Positions 9,128-17,229 of a stretch of DNA of 64,000 nt are shown piece after piece. The notes under the pieces are model-generated. The model was not told the origin of the DNA and made no database searches. It saw nothing but the letters and a program-made list of their open reading frames with translations. The stretch covers positions 186,001-250,000 of the forward strand of contig CAVXLQ010000023.1 in the NCBI GenBank assembly GCA_963762635.1, read 5' to 3'. The translations under genes and the position numbers were made by a program. Within the stretch, counting starts at the first letter, position 1. Each line of letters starts with the position of its first letter. This DNA is from Tenggerimyces sp963762635. GTDB lineage: Bacteria > Actinomycetota > Actinomycetes > Propionibacteriales > Actinopolymorphaceae.

Positions 9128-10373
9128 GACACTCGACCCCGGACGTCGAGCACCTGCTGCGCACCGAGGCGCCGCAGGTGCTCGGCGCGCTGGTGCGGCG
9201 GTTCGGCCGCTTCGACGCTCGCCGAGGACGCGGTGCAGGAGGCGCTGCTCGCCGCGAGCCGGCAGTGGCCGGCCGACGGCGTGCCGGGCGAACCCGCGCA
9301 GCTGGCTGATCCGGATCGGCGTATCGGCGGATGGTCGACCTGCTCCGCTCCGAGCAGGCGCGGCGCCGCCGCGAGCAGGAGGCCGGGTAGCCGAGCTGGC
9401 CATGCGGGAACCGGCCCGCCGGGCGCGCCCGCGCGGCGAGACCGACGACAGCCTCACCCTGCTGCTGCTCTGCTGCCACCCGGCGCTGAGCCCGCACTCC
9501 CAGGTGGCGCTCACGCTGCGCGCCGTGGGCGGCCTGACGACCGCCGAGATCGCGCACGCGTACGGGACGCCGAGGCCACGATGGGCGACGCGGATCAGCC
9601 GCGCCAAGCAGCAGCTGGCCCGCGGCCGGCGCCCGCTTCACGCCGCCGACCGACGCCGACCGCGACAGCCGGATGGCCGCCGTGATGCAGGTGCTCTACC
9701 TGATCTTCAACGAGGGCTACACCGCCACCAGCCGGCGACGAGCTCGCCCGCGTCGACCTGACCCGCGAGGCGATCCGGCTGACCCGCATGCTCCGCGACT
9801 GCCCTGCCCGACGACGCCGAGGTCGACCGGGCTGCTCGCGCTGATGCTGCTCACCGAGGCGCGGCGTGCCGCCCGCACCGGCGGCGCGACGAGCTGGTGC
9901 CGCTGGACGAGCAGGACCGGACGCTGTGGGATCCCGACCTGATCCGCGAGGGCACCGAGCTGATCGACGCGCGTCTGGAGCGCGGCGCGAGGTCGGCCCG
10001 TACCAGCTGCAGGCGGCGATCGCGGCCGTGCACGCCGCGGCCGACGTCGCCGGAGCAGACGGACTGGCCGCAGATCGCGGCGCTGTACCTGTGGCTCGAA
10101 CGGCTCGCGCCGACCGCGCCGGTGCGGCTGAGCCGGGTGGTCGCCGTCGCCAAGGCGTACGGGGCCGAGCGCGGGCTGGCGCTGTTGGGCGAGGTGGAGC
10201 CTTTGCTCGACTCTCTGGTGGCGCAGCGTCGGCACGCCGTACGGGCACACCTGCTGGAGGAGGTCGGCCGGCCCGCCGAGGCGCGGGCCGAGTATCTGCA
10301 GGCGGCCGAGCTGACGGCCAACCTCACCGAGCGGCGGTATCTGGTCGCGCGCGCGAAATCCTTGGACCCGTAA
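9128..10373 (+). pseudogene. RNA polymerase ECF-type sigma factor (YCII-linked, DUF6596-like C-terminus), frameshifted
   Basis: Joined across frames: VEHLLRTEAPQVLGALVRRF and AEDAVQEALLAASRQWP (sigma region 2), SWLIRI and RMVDLLRSEQARRRREQE, then DDSLTLLLLCCHPALSP, QVALTLRAVGGLTTAEIAHAY and TRISRAKQQL (region 4). The long C-terminal half (MQVLYLIFNEGYTATS through LLALMLLTEARRAAR to RYLVARAKSLDP) is typical of the YCII-linked sigma group. I count about a dozen single or double base indels between 9217 and 10049, mostly in G/C runs. From about 10050 to the stop the frame is clean. A working protein would need all of them corrected. Confidence 0.7.
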
Positions 10374-10422
10374 CCAGCTAAATCGCTATGGTGGTGGCTC
10401 CCAAACTCCAGGAGGTGCCACC

Positions 10423-10803
10423 ATGGCTGGTTTGAGCACGCCGCTGTCGCTTGGCGGGGTCGCGCTGGATTGTCCGGACCCGAGGGAGCTGGCCGGGTTC
10501 TACAGCCGGTTGCTCGGGTGGAAGATCACGAGTGCGGACGACGACTGGGTTTCGCTGGAGCACCCGGACGGCGGGACGGAGCTGGGGTTCCAGCGCGACC
10601 CGGAGTTCGTTCCGCCGACGTGGCCCGAACGTGGGGTGGCGCAGATGCTGCACCTCGAGATCGAGGTGTCCGACCTGGACGAAGGGCGCGAGCATGCGCT
10701 GGCGGCCGGGGCGAAGGAGACGGGCAGGCCGGAGTCGCCGACGGCGAACTTCCGGGTCTACCTCGACCCGGCCGGCCATCCGTTCTGCCTCTGCAAGGTC
10801 TAG
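10423..10803 (+). CDS. VOC family (glyoxalase-like) protein
   Basis: This is a 126-residue single-module vicinal-oxygen-chelate protein. The N-terminal ALDCPDPRELAGFYSRLLGW and C-terminal VYLDPAGHPFCLCKV are typical of glyoxalase/bleomycin-resistance family members, with the FYSRLLGW segment and the DPxGHPFCL ending most diagnostic. AGGAGG at about 10409-10414 gives a strong ribosome site before ATG 10423. The protein is intact, in contrast to the damaged genes just upstream. Substrate and metal use are not predictable. Confidence 0.9.
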   Translation: MAGLSTPLSLGGVALDCPDPRELAGFYSRLLGWKITSADDDWVSLEHPDGGTELGFQRDPEFVPPTWPERGVAQMLHLEIEVSDLDEGREHALAAGAKETGRPESPTANFRVYLDPAGHPFCLCKV

Positions 10804-10809
10804 AGAGAC

Positions 10810-11898
10810 CTACCCGAGCCAGAGTCCGCGGAGGCGGCTGATTTCGGCGATCCGACGTTCGGCCAGGCGATCGGCCGCCACCGCGGGTGGGACGCCTTCT
10901 TCTTCGGCGAGGGAGAAGACCTTGCCCGTGGTGTCGTAGATCTTCGCCGCGCGCGCCTTGGCGCGGGCGAAGTCGAAGCCTTCGATCTCGTCCGCGACCT
11001 GGATCAGCCCGCCGGCGTTCACGCAGTAGTCCGGCGCGTACAGGATGCCGCGGTCCTCGAGCATCTTCTCTATCCCCGCGTGCGCGAGCTGGTTGTTCGC
11101 GCCGCCGCAGACGGCCCGCGCGCGCAACGACGAGACAGTCGCGTCGTCGAGCGAGTTCCCCAAAGCGCAGGGCGCGTACACGTCGATGTCGGAGGCCACC
11201 AGGGCCTCGACCGAGGAGACCACGTCGACCGACGGATACTCCATGCGCACCGCCGAGATCGCCTCCTCCGACACGTCCGTCACCACGACCGAGGCGCCGT
11301 CCTCGAGCAGGTGCCCGACCAGATGCCGGCCGACCTTGCCGACGCCGGCGATGCCGACGCGGCGGCCGTGCAGGGTGGGTGAGCCCCAGAGGCGTTCGGC
11401 GCAGGCGCGCATGCCCTGGAAGACGCCGAACGCGGTGAGGATCGACGAGTCGCCCGCGCCGCCGTGCTCGACCGTCCGGCCGGTCACGTACGTGCACTCG
11501 CGGGCCACCAGGTCCATGTCGGGGGAGTACGTGCCGACGTCGCACGCGGTGATGTACCTGCCGCCGAGCGACTGGACGAACCGTCCGTACGCTCGCAGCA
11601 ACGCCTCGGACTTGTCCCGCGTGGGATCGCCGATGATCACGGCCTTGCCGCCGCCGAGGTCGAGGCCGGCGAGCGCACCCTTGTACGCCATGGCCTTCGA
11701 GAGGTTGAGCACGTCGGTCAGTGCCGCGTCCTCGGTCGCGTACGGGTAGAACCTCGTACCGCCGAGCGCCGGGCCGAGCGCAGTCGAATAGATCGCGATG
11801 ATCGCACGCAGTCCGCTCGGCTCATCGGAGCAGAAAACAACCTGCTCGTGGCCGCTACTCCGGCCGAAGACGGCTGAGGCGGTCGCGGATTCGGTCAC
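10810..11898 (-). CDS. vdh: Glu/Leu/Phe/Val dehydrogenase, probably valine/leucine dehydrogenase
   Basis: This is a 362-residue NAD-dependent oxidative deaminase of branched-chain amino acids. ALGPALGGTRFYPYATEDAALTD and KAMAYKGALAGLDLGGGKAVI carry the substrate-binding and catalytic lysines of the Leu/Val dehydrogenase group. VGIAGVGKVGRHLVGHLLEDGA (about residue 180) is the NAD-binding Rossmann motif, and NNQLAH near residue 265 is a family marker. Length and motifs fit actinobacterial valine dehydrogenase better than the longer glutamate dehydrogenases. The N-terminus is poorly conserved. The gene seems monocistronic, lying between a VOC gene (convergent) and the terminator of the efflux gene. 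Confidence 0.87.
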   Translation of the reverse strand: MTESATASAVFGRSSGHEQVVFCSDEPSGLRAIIAIYSTALGPALGGTRFYPYATEDAALTDVLNLSKAMAYKGALAGLDLGGGKAVIIGDPTRDKSEALLRAYGRFVQSLGGRYITACDVGTYSPDMDLVARECTYVTGRTVEHGGAGDSSILTAFGVFQGMRACAERLWGSPTLHGRRVGIAGVGKVGRHLVGHLLEDGASVVVTDVSEEAISAVRMEYPSVDVVSSVEALVASDIDVYAPCALGNSLDDATVSSLRARAVCGGANNQLAHAGIEKMLEDRGILYAPDYCVNAGGLIQVADEIEGFDFARAKARAAKIYDTTGKVFSLAEEEGVPPAVAADRLAERRIAEISRLRGLWLG

Positions 11899-11961
11899 GG
11901 TGGTGACCCTCCTCGTCCATGCCCGCTCAGGGGTGGTGCGGGCTCTCCACCTCCAACGATA

Positions 11962-11992
11962 GAGGGGCCGGGTGAGCTACACCCGGCCCCTC
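11962..11992 (-). terminator. strong stem-loop terminator after the efflux gene
   Basis: GAGGGGCCGGGTG and CACCCGGCCCCTC form a perfect 13-bp stem with a 5-nt loop. It lies 37 bp past the stop of the MFS gene and before the valine dehydrogenase gene on the same strand. There is no clear U-tract, as is common in actinobacteria. Confidence 0.8.
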
Positions 11993-12028
11993 CACATCCT
12001 CGGGGGAACGTGTCCGTCCTCCGCGCTG

Positions 12029-13561
12029 CTACAAAGCGCTGGCCGACTCGAGGTCGCGCGGCGGCGCCTCATCGGCGGACGGCGCGCCCCGCAGCGGCTC
12101 GTTCTTGAGGAACCAGCTGAGCACGAACGCCAGCGCGGCGAACGGGATCGCCCACAGGAACACCCCGTGCGTCGCGTGCACGATCGCCTCGAGGATCGCC
12201 GTCTTGGCCTCCGGCGGCACCTGCTCGAGCATCGACGGGTCGATGTTCGTACCGCCGCCGACCGCCGCGCCGCTGGGCAGCGCGTCCGCGAGCCGGGCGG
12301 CGAAGATCGCGCCGAACACCGAGACACCGATCGAACCGCCGATCGACCGCGCGAACATCGACGTGCTGCTCGCGACGCCCATGTCCTTCATCTCGACGCT
12401 GTTCTGCGCCAGCAGCATGACGACCTGCATGAGCAGGCCCATGCCGATGCCGAGCACGACCATGAACAGCGCCGAGGTGAACTTGCTCGTTCCGACGTCG
12501 AGGAACGTGAGCAGCCCGACCCCCGCGACCATGAACGCCGACCCGATGACCGGGAACGAGCGGTAGTGGCCGGTCCGGGTGATGACCTGGCCGACGACCA
12601 GCGACATCACCATCGCGCCCAGCATCAGCGGCAGCAGGAGCAGGCCACTGTTCGTGGCCGACGCGCCCTGCACCGTCTGCTGGTACAGCGGCAGGAACGT
12701 CACCGCACCGAACATCGCGACGCCGACCAGGAAGCCCATCAGCGTGCTCACGGCGAAGTTGCGGCTCTTGAACACGTGCAGCGGCAGGATCGGCTCGACC
12801 GCGCGACGCTCCTGGAAGACGAACGCCACGGCCGAGGCCATGCCGAGGATCGCGAGGCCGATGATCTGGAACGAGCCCCACTCGTACTGCGAGCCGCCCC
12901 AGGTCGTGACCAGCACGATCGAGGTCGCGGCGACCGTCAGCAGCGCGGCGCCCAGGTAGTCGATCTGGTGCTTGATCGTGTGCCGCGGCAGCTTCAGCCG
13001 GGCGGCGATCACGAACAGCGCGAGGATGCCGAGCGGGATGTTGATATAGAACACCCAGCGCCACGACAGGTTGTCGGTGAGGAACCCGCCGAGTAGCGGG
13101 CCGGCGATGGTCGCGGCGGCCATCGTCGCGGCGAAGTAGCCCTGGTACTTGCCACGTTCGCGCGGCGAGACCAGGTCGCCGATGATCGCCATCACGCCGA
13201 CCATCAGGCCGCCGGCGCCGAGGCCCTGCAGGGCGCGGAACCCGATCAGCTGGATCATCGACTGGGCGATGCCGGACAGTGCCGAGCCGGCCAGGAAGAC
13301 GATGATCGCGAAGATGAACAGCCGCTTGCGGCCGTACAGGTCGCCGAGCTTCCCGTACAGCGGCGTAGAAACGGTGGAGGTCAGGACGTAGGCGGTCACG
13401 ACCCAGGACAGATGCTCGACTCCGCCGAGCTCGCCCACGATCGTCGGCATCGCGGTGCCGACGATGAGCTGGTCGAGCATGGCGAGGAGCATCGCCAGGA
13501 TCAGACCGGGCAACACGAACAGGACTTCCCGTCGCGTCGCGGGGGCCTGCGTGGAGGACAT
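12029..13561 (-). CDS. MFS transporter, DHA2 (EmrB/QacA) drug-efflux type
   Basis: This is a 510-residue integral membrane protein with about 14 predicted helices, the number expected for DHA2 proton antiporters. IVGTAMPTIVGELGG and WVVTAYVLTSTVSTPLYGKLGDLYGRKRLF are the family's motif D1 and motif A. GFRALQGLGAGGLM and GGFLTDNLSWRWVFYINIPLG are motifs B and C. The start at 13561 has GGGAG about 7 bp before it; the upstream in-frame extension would cover the operator region. It is divergent from a TetR gene, with three operator-like palindromes between them, so drug- or metabolite-induced derepression is likely. Substrate unknown. Confidence 0.95.
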   Translation of the reverse strand: MSSTQAPATRREVLFVLPGLILAMLLAMLDQLIVGTAMPTIVGELGGVEHLSWVVTAYVLTSTVSTPLYGKLGDLYGRKRLFIFAIIVFLAGSALSGIAQSMIQLIGFRALQGLGAGGLMVGVMAIIGDLVSPRERGKYQGYFAATMAAATIAGPLLGGFLTDNLSWRWVFYINIPLGILALFVIAARLKLPRHTIKHQIDYLGAALLTVAATSIVLVTTWGGSQYEWGSFQIIGLAILGMASAVAFVFQERRAVEPILPLHVFKSRNFAVSTLMGFLVGVAMFGAVTFLPLYQQTVQGASATNSGLLLLPLMLGAMVMSLVVGQVITRTGHYRSFPVIGSAFMVAGVGLLTFLDVGTSKFTSALFMVVLGIGMGLLMQVVMLLAQNSVEMKDMGVASSTSMFARSIGGSIGVSVFGAIFAARLADALPSGAAVGGGTNIDPSMLEQVPPEAKTAILEAIVHATHGVFLWAIPFAALAFVLSWFLKNEPLRGAPSADEAPPRDLESASAL

Positions 13562-13593
13562 CGGTACGCTCCCGAATTGTTGAGGACTGGCTG

Positions 13594-13659
13594 ACTTGCC
13601 GGCAGGCAAGTTATGCTTACTTGTCGTACGGTAAGTGGGTTACTTGCCGGCCGTCAAGT
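13594..13659. promoter_or_regulatory. three TetR-type operator palindromes between the divergent efflux pair
   Basis: Three 18-bp dyads share the pattern ACTTGcC-N4-GgcAAGT: 13594-13611 (perfect arms), 13619-13636 and 13642-13659. A further half site, GTCAAGT, lies at about 13669-13675. Centre spacing is 25 and 23 bp, roughly two helical turns, so dimers could bind on one face of the DNA. They lie between the efflux start and the TetR start. Confidence 0.8.
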
Positions 13660-13696
13660 AAATTGCTGGTCAAGTCAGGCGAGGAGGTACGCGAAG

Positions 13697-14257
13697 ATGG
13701 GTGCCGGAGCCAGCGAACGCGTTGACACGCGGACGCGCATCCAGGAAGTCGCGTTCGAGCTGTTCGGGGAGCAGGGGTACGAGAAGACCTCGCTGCGCGA
13801 GATCGCCGACCGCCTCGGCGTGACGAAGGCGGCGTTGTACTACCACTTCAAGTCCAAGGACGAGATCGTCACGTCCCTGGTCGGGGACTTCATGGCGCAC
13901 ATCGACGAGCTGGTGTCCTGGGCCGACTCGCAGCCCCGAACGCCCGAGATGCGTCGCGAGGTGCTGGAGCGCTACTCGTCCATCGTCCAGAACGGCTGGC
14001 AGGCGATGCGCTTCTTCCAGCAGAACCCGGCCGCGGCCAAGGGCGTGAGCGGGGACGACTTCCGCCAGCGGATGAAGAGCATCCACCGCCTGATGGTGCC
14101 CGAGAACGCGCCGTTGCAGCATCGGATCCGGGGCATGTTGGCGGTGGTGAGCCTGCACACGGCGCAGGCGATCCTGGCCGACGACCCGACGACGACGCCC
14201 GAGTCCCGCCGCGAGGCCGCCCTCGAGGTCAGCCTCGACATCGTCCGCGATCTCTAG
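13697..14257 (+). CDS. TetR/AcrR family regulator of the adjacent efflux gene
   Basis: This is a 186-residue repressor. The helix-turn-helix occupies about residues 12-58: IQEVAFELFGEQGYEKTSLREIADRLGVTKAALYYHFKSKDEI, a very typical TetR domain with the LYYHFKSKDE recognition end. The C-terminal part resembles ligand-binding domains of the TetR_C group common beside DHA2 pumps. The ATG at 13697 follows GAGGAGG; longer readings would pass through the operator array. Autoregulation and control of the divergent MFS gene are inferred from the three palindromes between them. Confidence 0.93.
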   Translation: MGAGASERVDTRTRIQEVAFELFGEQGYEKTSLREIADRLGVTKAALYYHFKSKDEIVTSLVGDFMAHIDELVSWADSQPRTPEMRREVLERYSSIVQNGWQAMRFFQQNPAAAKGVSGDDFRQRMKSIHRLMVPENAPLQHRIRGMLAVVSLHTAQAILADDPTTTPESRREAALEVSLDIVRDL

Positions 14258-14349
14258 GCCGGTCGCTGTCGGATCCGGACCCTCACGTTCGTAGCAGGGG
14301 TGAGCGGCTGCCCACGAGGGCGCCATCCGAGCCACAGGAGATGGTCGAG

Positions 14350-14679
14350 ATGCAGTACCTAGTGTCCGTGATCGACGACGAGACCACTGCCGCTTCCCCT
14401 GGCGAGTTGGGTGCGGGGGCCGCGTACAACGACCGGCTCGAGGCGGAGGGTCACCTGGTCTTCGTCGGCGGCCTCGCGGCGCCGAGCACGGCCACGGTCA
14501 TCGACAACCGGGGCGGCGAACCGCTGTTCACCGACGGTCCGTACCTGGAGTCGAAGGAGTTTCTCGGTGGCCTCTGGGTCATCGAGGCGCCCGACCTCGA
14601 CGCGGCGCTCGAGCTGGCCGCCGAGGGGTCGAAGGCCTGCAACCGGAGGGTCGAGGTCCGTCCGTTCCAGCTTCCGTGA
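14350..14679 (+). CDS. YCII-related (DGPF) domain protein
   Basis: This is a 109-residue protein: MQYLVSVIDDETTAASPGEL, then VFVGGLAAPSTATVIDNRGGEPLFTDGPYLESKEFLGGLWVIEAPDLDAALELA. TDGPY-ESKE is the YCII/DGPF signature, and the fold is a ferredoxin-like dimer. The start at 14350 is preferred because GGAG at 14337-14340 is at proper distance; the ATG at 14341 is too close. The family is often linked to ECF sigma factors, but none is adjacent here. Biochemical role unknown. Confidence 0.88.
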   Translation: MQYLVSVIDDETTAASPGELGAGAAYNDRLEAEGHLVFVGGLAAPSTATVIDNRGGEPLFTDGPYLESKEFLGGLWVIEAPDLDAALELAAEGSKACNRRVEVRPFQLP

Positions 14680-14680
14680 C

Positions 14681-15061
14681 CTAGCCGGCGGGGGCGGAGG
14701 TCCAGAGGCCGAACGACACTCCTTGGGGATCGAGCAGGTTTGCGAACCAGAAGTCGTCGGATCCGAGGAACGTCCGTCCGCGTTCGGTTGTGGCGCCCAG
14801 GCGAACGGCGGACTCCACGGTCTGCTCGAGGTCGTCGACCTGAACGTAGAGTCGCGCGCCCGCCTGCGGACGCGGCGCCCCCTCCACTCCGGCCTGGAGT
14901 CCGCCGAGCGTCTCGCCGTCGGCCTCGATGATCCAGTAGTCGCGCTTCAGGTCCGACCCCTCGAACGCGCGTCGGAACCTCCAGCCGAACAGTGCGCCGT
15001 AGAACGCCTGAGCGCCCGCTGGATCCGGCGTCTCGATCTCCCACCAGACGACGCTCGTCAC
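14681..15061 (-). CDS. VOC family protein
   Basis: This is a 126-residue glyoxalase/bleomycin-resistance-type protein. VVWWEIETPDPAGAQAFYGALFGW at the N-terminus and NLLDPQGVSFGLWTSA at the C-terminus are family hallmarks, with YVQVDDLEQTVESAVRLGA in between. The GTG start at 15059-15061 overlaps the stop of the MerR gene (GTGA), so the two are translationally coupled and the MerR protein probably controls its expression. The product has no recognisable substrate class. Confidence 0.88.
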   Translation of the reverse strand: MTSVVWWEIETPDPAGAQAFYGALFGWRFRRAFEGSDLKRDYWIIEADGETLGGLQAGVEGAPRPQAGARLYVQVDDLEQTVESAVRLGATTERGRTFLGSDDFWFANLLDPQGVSFGLWTSAPAG

Positions 15062-15474
15062 GGCCGTGGCGCCCAGAGGTGGTCGGCTTCGCCGGCTTCG
15101 AGGCGGCCGCGGTAGACGTCGATCTTGTGGTCGATCACGCGCAGGTTCTCCTGGATCTCCGCGAGCTTGTCCAGCACCTCGACGCGGTGGGCCTCCATCA
15201 GTTCGAGCCGCTCCTTCTCGTTCCCGCGGCCCTCCGACACGAGCTCGGCGTACCGGCGGATGGTCCGGATCGGCATCCCGGTCGCCCGGAGCTTGGTGCA
15301 GATCGCGATCCACTCCAGGTCGAGCTTGTGGTACCGCCGCCGGCCGGTGGCCGTACGGTCGATCGTCGTCACGACGAGCCCGGCCCGCTCGTAGTAGCGC
15401 AGCGTGTGCACGCTCACGCCGGTCAGGCGAGCCGCCTCGGCGATGCTGACGCCAGCTTCCTTGACTTCGAGCAC
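15058..15474 (-). CDS. MerR family transcriptional regulator
   Basis: This is a 138-residue regulator. The winged helix at residues 9-77 begins SIAEAARLTGVSVHTLRYYERAGLV, the classical MerR start, followed by RRRYHKLDLEWIAICTKLRATGMPI. A long dimerisation helix follows (residues 85-125, GNEKERLELMEAHRVEVLDKLAEIQENLRVIDHKIDVY). No metal-binding cysteine pair is present, so it is not a metal sensor of the classical kind; organisation resembles AdhR/NmlR-like proteins. It is coupled to a VOC gene and divergent, by about 24 bp, from an SDR gene, which is a likely target. Confidence 0.93.
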   Translation of the reverse strand: MLEVKEAGVSIAEAARLTGVSVHTLRYYERAGLVVTTIDRTATGRRRYHKLDLEWIAICTKLRATGMPIRTIRRYAELVSEGRGNEKERLELMEAHRVEVLDKLAEIQENLRVIDHKIDVYRGRLEAGEADHLWAPRP

Positions 15475-15498
15475 GCTCTAAATTCTACCGTCGAGGTC

Positions 15499-16272
15499 AT
15501 GACTGGAAACGCGACGAAAGTCCTGATCACCGGAGGTACCAGCGGCCTGGGTCTCGCGATGGCGGAGGCCCTCGCCGGCGCCGGCGCGGCCGTGGCGCTG
15601 ACCGGACGGTCCGGCGAGCGCGCGAACGAGGTGGCCGCGAAGCTGCCGAACGCGATCGGCCTCGAGCAGAACGTACGAGACGAGAAGTCCGTGACGGCCT
15701 CGGTCGACGAGGCCTGGGACCGGCTCGGCGGCATCGACCTGCTGGTCAACAACGCGGGCATCGGCATGCGTACGGTCAACCCGAACTTCCTGACCGACCC
15801 GATGCCCTTCTGGGAGATGCCGACGGACGGCTTCCGCGCCGTCGTCGACACCAACCTGACCGGCTACTTCCTGGTGGCGCGCGAGGTCGTCCCGCGGATG
15901 CTCGACGCCGGCGGCGGCCGCATCGTCAACATCGCGGTCAACGAGCAGAGCATGCGGCGGAGCGGCTTCGTCCCGTACGGCCCGTCGCGCGCCGGCAGCG
16001 AGTCGCTGTCCTGGATCATGGCCAACGAGCTGGACCGAAGGGGCATCACCGTCAACCTGCTGATGCCGGGATCCGCGACCGTCACCGGGATGTTCCCCGA
16101 CGACGTTCCGGCCGGGATGCGCATCCTGCAGCCCGACGTGATGGGGCCGCCGATCGTCTGGCTCGCCTCAGCCGAAGCGGCGGACGCGCACAACGAACGG
16201 ATCGACGCGTCCGCCTTCGACGACTTTCTGAGCGAGTTCAGGCAACGGCAGCGGCGAAGCGCGGGAGCCTGA
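15499..16272 (+). CDS. short-chain dehydrogenase/reductase with Lys to Arg change in YxxxK
   Basis: This 257-residue classical SDR has TGGTSGLG at about residues 11-18 (cofactor loop), NNAG at 84-87 and the C-terminal PGSATVTGMFP loop. The usual catalytic YxxxK is YGPSR here (Tyr160, Arg164), and the normal catalytic-serine region (NISS) reads NIAVNEQ. These changes could lower or alter reductase activity. It is divergent from the MerR gene and probably regulated by it. Its last 35 bp overlap the 3' end of the convergent diiron gene. Confidence 0.88.
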   Translation: MTGNATKVLITGGTSGLGLAMAEALAGAGAAVALTGRSGERANEVAAKLPNAIGLEQNVRDEKSVTASVDEAWDRLGGIDLLVNNAGIGMRTVNPNFLTDPMPFWEMPTDGFRAVVDTNLTGYFLVAREVVPRMLDAGGGRIVNIAVNEQSMRRSGFVPYGPSRAGSESLSWIMANELDRRGITVNLLMPGSATVTGMFPDDVPAGMRILQPDVMGPPIVWLASAEAADAHNERIDASAFDDFLSEFRQRQRRSAGA

Positions 16273-17056
16273 TCCCGTACCTCGTCAACGCCTTGCTGAC
16301 CAGGTCCAGACCGGCGAGACCGGGCAGCTTGTCCACCTTCTGGTCCAGCATGAAGATCGTCTTCGGGCCACCGTCGCTGTTGAACAGGTGGTTGAGCATG
16401 AAGCGCGTCTCGTACTTGGGCGCGATCGTCGACCCCACCGGAGCCCACAGCTTCGCGAGCGCCCAACGGGTGATGTTCTGCGCCTTCTTGCTCCGCTCCA
16501 GCCGCTCCTTGGCCTCGGAGTAGTAGAAGGCCAGGTGGCGCGTCTCCTGGTGCTGGATCCGGCGCAGGATCTTGGTCAGCGTCGGGTGGTTCTCGACCGC
16601 GATCAGGCGTGCGTACGCGGCGTGCGCGGACCACTCGTTCACCGCGCCCCAGCTCATGTGTGTCGCGATGAAGTCGTCGCCCACGATGGCGGCGGTGAGG
16701 CATTGGGTGATCGGACTGACGACGTTCTTGATGCCCTGCTTGAGACGCACCTTGCGGTGCCGGATCAGGCCGGCCTCCTCCGCGTGCATCGCGAGGATCC
16801 GGTCGATCACGTCGCCGTGCCAGAACTCCTCGTAGTTCCACATGGTGAGGAACGTCGTGATGCGGGGGTTCTGGTGCGACGGCGTGACCAGGAGGTCGCG
16901 GAGGTAGCAGACCGTGTGGGTCTCGACGTCGGCCATGTAGTGCAGGCAGCGCAACGCTGCCGGCGACAACGGCTGCCGCCGGAAGTCGTCGAAGTCGATG
17001 TCATCCACGTTGACGGCTGCGGCTTCTTGTTTGTACGTGTCCAGTTCGAATGCCAT
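16238..17056 (-). CDS. ferritin-like diiron protein (desaturase/oxygenase-like)
   Basis: This is a 272-residue, mostly helical protein. Helix motifs with spacing typical of diiron carboxylate enzymes are visible: DVETHTVCYLRDLL, then WNYEEFWHGD (EExxH type), AVNEWSAHAAYARL and HQETRHLAFYYSEA (ExxH type). These could supply the glutamate and histidine ligands of a dimetal centre, as in acyl-ACP desaturases and related N-oxygenases. ATG 17054-17056 has GGAGATGG before it. No ferredoxin or partner gene is adjacent. Its 3' end overlaps the SDR gene tail-to-tail. The reaction is unknown. Confidence 0.72.
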   Translation of the reverse strand: MAFELDTYKQEAAAVNVDDIDFDDFRRQPLSPAALRCLHYMADVETHTVCYLRDLLVTPSHQNPRITTFLTMWNYEEFWHGDVIDRILAMHAEEAGLIRHRKVRLKQGIKNVVSPITQCLTAAIVGDDFIATHMSWGAVNEWSAHAAYARLIAVENHPTLTKILRRIQHQETRHLAFYYSEAKERLERSKKAQNITRWALAKLWAPVGSTIAPKYETRFMLNHLFNSDGGPKTIFMLDQKVDKLPGLAGLDLVSKALTRYGIRLPRFAAAVA

Positions 17057-17229
17057 TGGCCCATCTCCGGTTGGTGTTCGGACCCCGCTCGTGGCCGGAT
17101 GGGTCCCGATTCAAGATTGCCGCTGCAATGTGTCTACTCGTCGCACTGCGGGCTACGAGTCGGTGAGAATATAGAACAATCATTCGCCTTTGACTACCAT
17201 CCAGATAGGCGCCGTCCGCGTGGTGGACG

